Positions 10,136-20,086 of a stretch of 64,000 nucleotides of DNA are shown here, in pieces. Position 1 is the stretch's first letter; each line of letters begins with the position of its first letter. The position numbers were made by a program, and so were the translations under genes. Below the pieces are notes generated by a model that saw only the letters and a program-made list of their open reading frames with translations, was not told the origin of the DNA and made no database searches. The DNA comes from Septoria linicola (taxonomy: Eukaryota > Ascomycota > Dothideomycetes > Mycosphaerellales > Mycosphaerellaceae): positions 1,178,001 through 1,242,000 of the forward strand of contig CP099428.1 in the NCBI GenBank assembly GCA_024114885.1, read 5' to 3'.

Positions 10136-11123
10136 TCAAGTCCCAAAATCTCTGCTCTCACGATGATATCCCGCCACCTCAAACAAGTTCTCCGTGGCCT
10201 CCATGGCGTTTAGAAACTTCTGAGGTCCCATGATCGCATCCAAGCCAGCAGGGACTCTGTGCTTACACACTGTCGCTTCGGCTGCAGATTGGTGCTCATG
10301 GAACTGACACCACACTGCTGTCGTGTCGATCTGATCCCAAGCTGCATCGTGCTGATTGCAGGGCTGCTTGTTGTCTAGAGTACAGGCGTTGATACCACAG
10401 TTTTGACAGAGTTTGACTGCTTGTCGTTCATTGGCGGCAGTCCACAGAGCGTCTTCGAAATCGAAGACGGCTTCTTCGGAGTATGTTGACAATGCCTCTG
10501 GGTCAGCGATGCGGATCTCTCTGTTGAAGCCTGGGACCGAGGCCAGCTTGAAAATGATATAGCGGACAATTGAAGCTCGAGGTCGGAGGCGGGGTATTAG
10601 TCGTCAGGTGAAGCAGGTCAGTGGCAGCAGGCAGATAAGACGTCGCACTCATCTTGAGTTGAATCGTCTCAACGATCAAATCACAAAATGCGGGAAGGAC
10701 GTATTTATCTCCGAGAATGTACAAGTCAAAGAGCGTCTTGTACGGCCAGAGACGAGGGTTCGCAGCCTGAGTTGGCTCTTGCTCCATGAATCGGGCGTGG
10801 CTCGCTTCGCGGAGAGTGAGAGCATGGTCGGAAACAGATAGCGCGAGACGTTGAGTGTACAGCCAGCCGATGAAGGTCTTGAAGGCCCAGACCGGTGTCT
10901 CTTTGAGCATGGCGAAGTGGGTTGAGGTTTCCGAGAGGGAGCCGCGGAACATTTTCTGGAAGTAGAGTGAGTAGGAGCAGATCAGTTCGAGGGGTACGCG
11001 GAAGCGGCGGTGTTGAGAGCTGTGCATGACGATGATACTTACCATTGTAGGTTCGCAGAGGGAGTCGATGTCCATCTCGGGCACCTGGCCGTTGATGATG
11101 GGGTGGTGGGTTAGGCTGGACAT
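10136..11123 (-). CDS. BTB/POZ domain protein, copy 1
   Basis: Reconstructed as two exons, 10649-11123 and 10136-10575, with a 73-nt intron (donor GTGCGA, branch CTAAT, acceptor CGAG), giving 304 residues. The start MSSLTHHPIINGQ aligns with MSVLKHHPIFNGL of the neighbouring paralogue. The BTB fold covers roughly residues 25-130 (VPLELICSYSLYFQKMF; WAFKTFIGWLYT; LFDLYILGDKYVLPAF). The C-terminal part carries a conserved CxxC/H cluster (CQNCGINAC...) shared with copy 2. About 50 residues present in copy 2 are missing between the BTB domain and this cluster. BTB proteins form dimers and often act as Cul3 adaptors; the role here is unknown. The splice junction is the least certain part. Confidence 0.65.
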
Positions 11124-12076
11124 TTTGGAGTTCTTGTCTGGTCTGGTTTGGGGATCGAGAGTTCTGTGGTTGAGGAAAGTATCTGAATGTGTGGGTAGCT
11201 GGCGGACTGAGTGCTGGCTGGCCTCAATCGACATCTTTATAGGCATGCTGCTGGACATGCAGTCGCGCTCGTTGTCGTTTATGGTCCACAAGGGCATTGT
11301 GCTCGCTCATTGTTCGTTTCTTTAACGGTATTGTGTACTTCGTTGCTGCTAGGAGGTTCTTTGTTGTTGTTCTCGAAGAACAACGCCGACAACGTCTCGT
11401 TTCGGTCGGGATCTGGTACGAACGGTATGGCATTGCTACTGAGTTTGACAGCCCAAGTCTCTGGACCATGGTGAGAGGACTATTGCGAAGTGCCATGAAG
11501 TCGGGCTATCGACAGCGGTCAGACTAATGGGCATGCCAGCGGTACTACAACGGGGTCATATGGCGCTGCTATCGAGACGCGCTAGGAGGGCTTCACTGTA
11601 GCGACATGAGCCAGTCCCGACCCCTGGCTCTTGCTATTGATCACATGTGACAGCAGAGTCGAATACGGCGAGTGCATTATTGGTCTACTAGACTTGAGTA
11701 GAAATAGCTGCTCAGCAGTGTTACATACCAAAGAGGAAATGAAAGGAACAACGCAAGCAATTGGAGAAAGCAGGATGTGAGGGAACGAGAGATAAGGTAC
11801 AAAAGTCCTCCATTAACATACATACTTGGCGGTATTCCTAGGCAAAGCGGAGTCGTACATGTCCAGCATGATACAGCTCACGATCCTAGTCACCGCTTCC
11901 GATCCGAACCAGTAACCACGAGTGCCGATGACTCCTGAACGCAGCAGATGAACGACATTCTCCGTCCCAGAACGCAGCAGTAGAAGCAAGGCATACTTTA
12001 TCAGACCAATTCGATCAGCACATATGAGCGTTCACGACCCCGTGCCTCTGCCACGCGTACTACCAAGACCACCGCC
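11124..12076. other. Intergenic between BTB copies, 953 bp
   Basis: The BTB-1 upstream region and BTB-2 3' flank. It contains a TATA box for BTB-1 (11235-11241) and duplication relics shared with the flanks of the other copy (11288-11320, 11857-11882). No other gene is supported. Confidence 0.45.
11235..11241 (-). promoter_or_regulatory. TATA box of BTB copy 1
   Basis: TATAAAG on the minus strand, 112 bp upstream of the BTB-1 start codon. Copy 2 has TATAAATA at a similar distance. Confidence 0.5.
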
Positions 12077-13030
12077 TCAGCCACGCATCATACTTACACT
12101 AAGCAAGGCAACACAATCAAGTCTCTCGGTCTCAGTTACATGCTCGTGGAATAGGCAATCCGCTTTGTCTGAAAATCGCTCATCCCAGCCCTCGAGACGG
12201 TCGTGCGCTGCACAATCACGCTTGTACGATGAGTGACAAACAAGTTCTCCACAGTTACGACATGCTTGTACAGCCCTCTGCCGAGCGCGGGCAGCGCCGA
12301 TTCCAGTCAGAATCTCGAAGCCGAGTCGAATGGCCTTGGTGTCGAACTGTCCGGTCAAGTTCTTGACCCACGCCTTGCCATACTCGTGGTATGTCTTGTC
12401 TGAGTTTGCAAGTGTGTACCAAATGCAGCGAGCTAGGGTTGAGTCTTCTGAGACGTTGTGTACGAGGAAGTCCAGGTCGTCGAGGTCGAAGAACAAGGGC
12501 TCCAGCTCATCGCGAATGACTTTGCGCACGCGAGACTCGTATTGGTCTTTAGACATGCGGTCGCACAGCTCCTTTGCCGCTCGCATCTTAGCCTGAACGT
12601 GTTGAATCACCAGAGTACGGAAGGCGCGAGTCTTGTACTTGTCGCCGATTACGTACAACTGGAAGAGCGTCTCGTACGGCCAAGAGCTCGGGTCGTCGGC
12701 TTGACCATTCTGCATGACTTGAGCCTGGTCGTTCGGAGCGAGGACAATTTGGTTAGAGTAGAGCCAGCCGACATAGGTCTTGAATGCCCAAATTTCAGTG
12801 TCTCTGAGAGTCGCAACGCCAGTGCTGGCCTCGGTGAAGTTGCTACCGGCCTTGAAGAGCGTGCTGAAGTAATCTGAACGAGAACAAATTAGCTCCTTTG
12901 GGACTTGGAAGGTGTGGGACCGGTCATTGTCCTGGACAATGATACGTACCATAGTCGGGTTGCAGAGTTCTTCGAGATCCATCGCAGGCACCAGGCCGTT
13001 GAAGATGGGGTGGTGTTTGAGAACAGACAT
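12077..13030 (-). CDS. BTB/POZ domain protein, copy 2
   Basis: 317-residue uninterrupted frame and a tandem paralogue of copy 1. The BTB domain is at about residues 22-140 (TFQVPKELICSRSDYFSTLF; WAFKTYVGWLYSNQ; LFQLYVIGDKYKTRAF). A helical acidic linker follows, and then a Cys cluster ACRNCGELVC...DCAAH that matches copy 1. Both genes face the same way, 953 bp apart, and share flank fragments, so they arose by segmental duplication. Copy 2 keeps the complete linker that copy 1 has lost. I cannot assign a substrate. Confidence 0.75.
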   Translation of the reverse strand: MSVLKHHPIFNGLVPAMDLEELCNPTMVRIIVQDNDRSHTFQVPKELICSRSDYFSTLFKAGSNFTEASTGVATLRDTEIWAFKTYVGWLYSNQIVLAPNDQAQVMQNGQADDPSSWPYETLFQLYVIGDKYKTRAFRTLVIQHVQAKMRAAKELCDRMSKDQYESRVRKVIRDELEPLFFDLDDLDFLVHNVSEDSTLARCIWYTLANSDKTYHEYGKAWVKNLTGQFDTKAIRLGFEILTGIGAARARQRAVQACRNCGELVCHSSYKRDCAAHDRLEGWDERFSDKADCLFHEHVTETERLDCVALLSVSMMRG

Positions 13031-13817
13031 GTTTGTGGTAAGTGTCTGGTCCGTTCTTGCTTGTTCGCTGGAGACTGTGCTGTAGTAGCCAGTTTGTTGG
13101 TGTGTGAGTCGTTGTGCTGATGTTTAGAGGGTGAGCTCAGTCGGACGATACTGTAGAAATATTTATATCCCGACAGTCTGTACCATGATTTTTCCTTTGT
13201 TGAAGACGTGCATAATTGCGTTGTAGCGCTTGCGTTGTTAGTGCAGTAAAGCCATTGTTTCCCAGGTGTTGCTGATAACCTTCTCACGGCTGTCGTGATG
13301 CTGTGGCCATACGACAAGCGCGGTCGACAAGCCCCTGGATTCGTCAAGAAGTCCGTTTCTTCGACCTCCTACAAGGCCATTGTGCTCTTTCGTTTGTCTG
13401 TGCTATCAATGCCGTTGTCCTCCTTTGTGTCTCTGCTTTGTTGCGCGTCCCGCCTGTCACAAGAGCATTCACTCACCCAGCCTCCAGTCCATGGTTCTTG
13501 CGGCATTGAGACTTTCGAAGCCCTCAATGATCAGCGGAGATTCTAGGGAGGACGTCTGAATGGCAGTTCGTGTCTCATGACATGTACGCTATCGCTGTCG
13601 CGATTCTGAGCCGCCTGGTCGTCGCTTCGTATTGGTGGTGAAGGAATTGTCGCGGCAGCAGGAGCCTGAGAACCGCACTTGCTTACACAACGAACGTGAG
13701 TGTGCCTCCACGCGAGTGGACGAACATGAAGATGGAAGGTGGGAAGTCTGAATAGATCTCGAAGTCGCGACGGAGAAGGAGGCAGGGACATCGATCCTGC
13801 CGACGTCTCATTAACAA
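13031..13817. other. Intergenic, 787 bp
   Basis: The BTB-2 promoter and P450-1 3' flank. A block at 13369-13399 (ACAAGGCCATTGTGCTC...) matches one upstream of BTB-1. No gene seen. Confidence 0.4.
13160..13167 (-). promoter_or_regulatory. TATA box of BTB copy 2
   Basis: TATAAATA on the minus strand, 130 bp upstream of the BTB-2 ATG. Confidence 0.5.
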
Positions 13818-15616
13818 TCAAGAGCCAGTCTCTGCCTCGAAGGCTGCATCACGACACTCTCGCTCAATCAGCCGTCGATGTGCATCGCTCCTCACCGTAA
13901 CTTTTACCTCGCACGGCGGATGTTCCGGATCTATCGACAGCGGCTTCGACATGTCGATCTGACCAGTTGACACAAAATCGAAGCAGTATAGTAGTCTCGC
14001 AACTGCGATGTGCATGTTTGTCGTCCCGACGTTGTAGCCTACGCAGACTCGGCGGCCTGAATATTCTCGTCAGTAGGCGTGTCTGATGAGGCTTAGGTGT
14101 TTGCTTACCTGCGCCAAAGCCAACGTGCCCGCTGAGTCTCTTGTCGATGTCTTCGTTCAAGAATCTTTCTGGCCAGAAACGGTCCGGCTGGTCATATTCA
14201 TTTGGGTCGTTGGCGATGAGCCATGCGTTTGACATGAAGATGGATCCTGCAGGGAACTTGTATCCTTCGTATTCGTCGTCTCTGGTTAGAGAGTGAGGAG
14301 ATCCGATTTCTGCGATGCTAGGCCTGGTTGTGATACAAGTTCATTAGTCTGAGGTTTATGCTTAGGCACGTTCGGGACGAGCAGAAGGCGACTTACTTCC
14401 ATCTGAAGCTCTCTTTGACCACAGCTTTGATGTAGGGAAGCTGTTCGACGTCTTCGGCGGAAAGGTAGTCGCTCTGCTTCAGAGCCGCATACTCGATCTA
14501 GATGTTTGCGGGTTGTGGCAGCCCACTCGGGCCAAAGGGTGGCTGCTGCAACGATCTGGTTCAGCGACATGCGAGTCGTGTCTGTGCCGGCCTCAAGTAG
14601 TGTGCCTGCAATGAAGAGCACTTCTTCCTCCGTGAAGGCGCGATCTGCTTTGCTCTCGAGGAACTCTGTCATGAAGCACGGCTTCTGCACACCAAGCCTC
14701 ATGAGCTCTTTCACACCTTCCACTTCTTTCTTGTAGATGCTACCCTCATCAGCTTCTCTCTCGTGTGAGGCGTCAACAGTATTGACTTCCGCCGCAGTCC
14801 GTTCATACAACTCGTCGGCATGCCACCTCCACGGCTGCAGCTTAGCGAAGTATGGCATCTGAGTAAGAAAAGGGAATATATCAGCGACGGAACTTCCTGG
14901 TCCAAGCATCGCCAGGTACTCGTCCGTGGCTTGCAATGACGCCCTGAAATCTTGATCATCAGGAGTTGCCCGTCTGCCGAAAACGACCGCGAGTATGACC
15001 GATCCAGAGAAAGCCGCATGAGCCTTGTACCACTCATCAGAGTTAGCCAGATAATTATACAGTAGTGCTTTCGACTCAAGGTCCTGCCAGGGCGCGAAAA
15101 TCTGTTGTTGTGTCTGGTTGAGAATCTGGTGCATCACGTTTCTCTCCCGCCGCCACAAGTCTCCATATGGCATCATTAAGAGTCTCCTCCCTCTCGTGGC
15201 CAGATGGGACATGGGAGTAGGTCGACGGGATGAGTATATAGCTGCGCGCTTGTCCAGGAGGTCTGTGACCACACGATGCGAGTTGAGGAATATCCAACGC
15301 GTGCCGCCGATGTCGAGTGTGAACCTGATACTCGTTAGATGAGAAACAGCGGTAGGTGAGGTGCTGACATTTCTCCATGCTTGTCTCTCAGATCGGAGAG
15401 GTATTGTAGACGTTCTTTCATGCCGCGCGGAATCTGCAGAGCATTTCCCACGAACGGAAGACCAGGCTCCAGGCCCGGCAGCTTGTACTTGGAACGGAAG
15501 CGTAGCCTTTGCACGAATTTGGCTGCGAACAAGCCAACAAGGGCCAGAATGACATATTTCCATATGCGGTGATGCTCGAGCTGACCCTCGCTGAGCTGTA
15601 CTTTTGACAGCGACAT
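13818..15616 (-). CDS. Cytochrome P450, group I, one-base frameshift
   Basis: Four exons: 15369-15616, 14397-15324, 14109-14323 and 13818-14056. Introns are 44, 73 and 52 nt. An N-terminal membrane helix (WKYVILALVGLFAAKFV) is followed by the Pro-rich hinge. The oxygen-binding I-helix motif is AGTDTT, and the K-helix ExxR appears as KESFRW. The FWPERFL motif and the heme loop FGAGRRVCVG (Cys ligand) are complete. All the hallmarks are present, but exon 2 switches frame just before SAEDVEQLPY. Removing one T from the TTT at plus-strand AAA 14461-14463 makes the four exons sum to 543 codons exactly. As written the protein would stop in intron 2. The likely role is NADPH-P450-reductase-dependent hydroxylation in secondary or xenobiotic metabolism; the substrate is unknown. 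Confidence 0.8.
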
Positions 15617-16018
15617 CCTTATTTAGCTCTTCTCAATGGGAGTCTGGGCTTTCCGCTACACGATAAACACTGCAGTGCATACTGGAAAGAGTTCTTTTAA
15701 GAGGTGTAGTCGAAATGCACCGCTAGGTCCATGAGCCGGAGCTCCAAACATAGTCTTGTGAGGTTCTCACCTTCATCATAGCGGCTAAACCGGCTGCAAT
15801 GGGTCGCACCCTGCGTGCAGCGGTTGCCTTGCCTATTCAAGAAGCTACTCCTCTGTTTCAGGAATACGATCGACTAAAGTGTGTATCAGCAGTCAGTCGC
15901 CTCTCCACATCGGGATCACGCATCGCCCGACAGCCGTGCCACATCTTCTCAGCGATGCAAATATTGAGCGGAGTATGTTCTACTTGTTTCTGTGAGACGT
16001 GCCAACGTCATTATTTAT
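15617..16018. other. Intergenic between P450 genes, 402 bp
   Basis: The P450-1 promoter and P450-2 3' flank. Nothing else seen. Confidence 0.4.
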
Positions 16019-17752
16019 TCAAGGCTGAAGTTCTCGTAACATAAGCCGCAGTCCGTCCTTACCCATCGGCTTGATCGTGATGAATCCAGCCGGCATGATG
16101 TTCTCGTTTGGATCTGCCATGCGTATCTCAAATCTCATGACCATTGCAGCTACCAGGCACTTTTGTTCCGCGCGGGAGAAGGTCTGTCCGATGCAACTTC
16201 TGGGACCATGCAGAAAAGTGAGGAATCGCATTGGACTCGTAGTTGTAGATCTGCTGTTGTCATCCTTTCCGCCAAGATCTACCGATGGAGTCGGTTTGGT
16301 TAGCCATCGCTCTGGCTTAAAGTCCTGCGCATCGTTGCCCCAGAGCTTCTTGCTACGATTGACTGCCCACGGGCACATCAGCACAAATTGATCTTTTGGT
16401 ATGCGATGCCCAAGTATCGTGGTATCTCGAACTGCCTCGCGAGGTAGAATGGGAGCCGATGGGTACAGGCGAAGCTGCTCGCTGATGACTGCATCCAGGT
16501 ATGGAAGTGCGTCCAGGTCCGAAGCAGTGACCTCTTCATCCAGTTGTCGCGGGAAACGAGCTTTGAGCTCGTTGCGTAGTCTTTTCTGAACCTCGTCATT
16601 ATTTGCAAGTATCCAGCACGTGAAGGCAAGTGCGGATGATGTCGTTTCGTGTCTGCGGAGCAGGTCAGTGAATGTCAAGCCTGCGGGCAGATTTGCTTAC
16701 CCAGCAGCGAGGTATGTAAGCAATTGGTCAACAAGCCCATCGTCAGTGAATTCGCCAGAGCGTATCAGTACTGACAGGATGTCGTTGGCAGCAGCCAAGC
16801 CACTCTCCATTTCTTTTCGTTTCAGCCCGACAAATCCACGACAAAGTGGACGAAGTTGATACCTGCCTTCCGCTGCCTCGCGAAACTTGGTGAAGTATGG
16901 CGTCCAGCGGGCGAGCTGTATCGGCGGCGGTGTTCCGAGAAGGTCAAACAGTATCCATATTTGTGAACCAGCGTTGTCCCCAAAGACTCGTTTGTATTGC
17001 AGGGCCAATTCATCGTCCGGATTGCGAAGTGAGTTGAAGTCACGACCGAGACTCGCAGCACATATGATGTCAATAGTTGCACGAGATGCCCAGCCATTGA
17101 GCTCAATCACACCCGTACGTGCTTGCTCCTTTCCCACCCTTTCGAGCTGATCTGCCAGGATGTCCGTCAGCTCTCTCGCCTTATTCCAGAATATCGGAAC
17201 CAGATCTCGGACATGTTTCCCCGAGAACGCAGGCGAAACGCTTTTCCTTTGTATCTTATGTTCGTTCCCCTCGACCACAAGCAGACCTCGACCTGCTGTC
17301 TGCTCCAGAAACTTCCGACCAAGCTCGGGCTTCTTGTAATCGTAAGCATGAGTGATGAGAACCTCTCTCATAGCCTCGGGAGATGCAGCGAAGACATGAG
17401 GTTTTGACCGGAAGAACCCAGCATAATAGATGAGCCCCTCATTGGGAATCGTGTCCATCCATTTGAGGAACGCGGAGCCTTTGGGCTCTTCCCACGTCGC
17501 TCTGGCATGCCCGAACAGAAATGACTCGTCCGGAGAGGCTGGAAGGTATCTTAGCGGATTGTTGAGATTCTCTAGTATCTGCGATCCTATCTTGTAAGCA
17601 GCATATAGGTAGAGTAACGTAGGCACAAGGATGACTGCCTGGACCCGGTGGCTCAACGCCGTGAAGTCTACCAGCTGTAGGACCAGTGCCAGGAGGCACG
17701 GCGGAATGCTTGCATATAGAATTGCGAAACCATTGCTCTCGTATATTGACAT
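16019..17752 (-). CDS. Cytochrome P450, CYP4/CYP3-clan type
   Basis: Two exons, 16701-17752 and 16019-16652, with a 48-nt intron that splits the Gly codon of the I-helix motif. The product is 561 residues. There are two N-terminal hydrophobic segments (LYASIPPCLLALVLQLV; AVILVPTLLYLYAAY). Other motifs are the C-helix region HKIQRKSVSPAFS, the I-helix AAGHETTSSAL, ExxR in SEQLRLYPSAPILPRE, FKPERWL, and the heme loop FLHGPRSCIGQ. Everything needed for activity is present. It lies head-to-tail with P450-1 but the two belong to different clans, so they are not tandem duplicates. A role in fatty-acid or metabolite hydroxylation is inference. Confidence 0.92.
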
Positions 17753-18592
17753 ATTGGTTCGATGCGCATGTTGACTTACTGTTGGCTATTGCTCTTATAT
17801 CGATGACAGCTGGCGAATCCTTCTCGGGGCCTCTCGGGCAATGGGGTTCGTCGATGGATCGCACACGAAACAGGTGCCGCATCACATTGTGATTGACTCA
17901 TAGAGGATCAAGTCAGCAGACCAGTCGAACCCTCAGCAGGCAGACGTATACGACTGTGGCGACTATCACAATGATGTCGTTCCGGAGCTTGTTCTCGTGG
18001 AGGATTCAAAGGAGTCGGGAGTGCCTCTGATAATATCACGTGAGCCAGACACCACCATACTGAGCAGCGTAGCGAAGTTGACAGCGCTGCATATGAATCG
18101 TGTTTCCAGGGAACGACGTAGGACGAGAGTCGAGCGGTAGGAGATCATGCTGTCGTCTTGGCACCGCCAACACTAGCGGCAATTAGCGGCGACACCCCTG
18201 CACTTCCTTTGTGTGACGATACCCGCAACAACTCCTTCTGCAGGCTTTGTCCGCCATGAGTAGACTCAGCATTGTAACGCAGAACCATCAGTATGCCTCG
18301 CTGGCGTGGAGCGCATATTCACGAGGTAGGTCTTGGTCGTACTTGTTGCAATGTCGGTCGCGGAGCTGTGGGTAAGGGAAGCTCTAGATCTCCGGTTCTC
18401 AATTACTACTGATGCTAGCCCTGCATTTCACAAACCTCTCTTCGACATATACATTCAACACCTTGTCTTGCACACTCCTTTCCTATAATCTACACTTACT
18501 TCTGGAACGGGCGGATAACTGTCAGAGCGGCGGCCTGTCAAGCCTACATACTACAAGAGTGCAGCGCAGAGGAGAAGAAATCTCACAGCAAA
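17753..18592. promoter_or_regulatory. Divergent intergenic region, P450-2 / SET gene
   Basis: 840 bp separating two outward-facing starts. No gene of its own is supported. Confidence 0.4.
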
Positions 18593-20080
18593 ATGGACCC
18601 AAGCAACATGGCAGACAGCGACGACGAAGACGTACTCTACGAGCTCCGCGACTCTACAGGCAAAGGCCAAGGCCTCTTCGCAACACAAAACATCCCCAAG
18701 GCACTGTCATCCTGCGCGAACCGCGCCTCATGGAAATCCCCAAACCCGGCCACGAATACACCGAACACGACCTCATCGACGCCTTCTCCCTCCTCCTCAC
18801 CCCCGAACAACACTCCGTCCTCTCCCTCTCCATCGGCAACCGCCCCTCCTCCGAATCCCAACTCATGCAAATCATGCGCTCCAACGCCTTTGGCGACGGC
18901 TCCACCACCTGGCTGCACCCCACAATCTGCCGCATCAACCACTCTTGCATCCCCAATGCCACGTCCCACCACGACGCCGACATGGACGATCTCGCACAAA
19001 TCATCTCGGAGCGAGAGATTAAACAGGGAGAAGAAATTACAATCAGCTACAATAACCAGATCGGCGAGATCTGCACTGCGAGGGAAAGGGCGGTGCTGTT
19101 GCAGAATCAATATGGCTTTGAATGTGACTGCGCCGCGTGCTCGCGCAGCTCCAAGGAAGGAGAAGAGTTGTCACTCTCCGACACCCGCCGCCTCCTCATA
19201 TCCTCCCTTCGCAGCGCCCTCACAGGTCTTACCCTCACCCCGGAAGTCCGCTCCCTCCTCAATTCCCCCTCATCTTGCTCTACCACCCCGATCCCCCCAA
19301 ATCTCCTCTCCCTAACCCAAACCGCCCCATCGTTCCTCACCTACTCGCAAAAAACCTGCTTTCACCTGCTCCTCGCACGCCTCCGTCTCGCCGAAGGTCT
19401 CGAAACGACAGACATTGTAGATTCATATTTCCAAGCTGCAGACGCACAAGTCGTGCAATTACTCACGTTGCCGGATGTGGTAATTCTGGATTGGGCGAGG
19501 AATGTGCGGTTGTGGATGGAGACTGCTATGGAGATGTTGGAGAAAGTGAGGGATCCGTATGATGCGAATGCGCAGATGTTGCGGAAGACGTGGAAGGGGA
19601 TGCAGGAGAAGTTGAGGGTGAAGGTGGCGTTGGAGTTTGTGAGTATCTTCCTCTTGTTTTGTGCCTTTGCTTTGCTGTATGAGGAGTTCCTGGGGCGACA
19701 CAAGCTTCACTTAGGTCAATTTCCAGGCGTTCTGTTCAGTATACTGATATCTACTCTTACAGCTCGACAGCGACGCCTCTTCCATTGTGCCTGGATCCGC
19801 AGACGACGTCCCCTTTGCGCTGCGCATATTCCCCGAGACCAAGCGCATTCAAGTTCTGTCAGAAGCAGAATGCAACGAAGTCCTCAAACAAAGCTATGGA
19901 CCAGTATCACAGGAAGATGTGCTCGAGCAGCCATCAACCAAGAATAACTTCTCCTCAAGCAAGAACGCCTACGTCCGCTGGGCGGCAGACTACTACGACA
20001 GCTGGGACAGCCAAAGTGTAGGATTCGCAGCTGTGATAGGTCTGGCGCCTGTGGTTGCATATGTGTGGGCGACCAAGTGA
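18593..20080 (+). CDS. SET-domain protein (SMYD/Set5-like), one-base frameshift
   Basis: Two exons, 18593-19638 and 19763-20080 (intron of 124 nt, GTGAGT...TTACAG), about 454 residues if one base is restored. The SET fold opens with DSTGKGQGLFATQNIPK and continues in another frame with GTVILREPRL. The signature RINHSC...ATSHH, the segment GEEITISYN and the post-SET FECDCAAC are all intact. The frame change falls at 18700-18701, where GG stands for an expected GGG. Adding one G makes exon 1 exactly 349 codons. SET proteins of this type methylate lysines of histones or other proteins using S-adenosylmethionine. The last 20 residues (VGFAAVIGLAPVVAYVW) are hydrophobic and could form a C-terminal membrane anchor. 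The stop codon lies only 6 bp from that of CCZ1. Confidence 0.8.
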
Positions 20081-20086
20081 GAGGCC

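Noticed and set aside
14476..14494. A 19-nt intron (GTATGC...GCAG) to explain the P450-1 frame change
   Set aside because: Far too short to splice, and it would delete conserved residues. A one-base error fits exactly.
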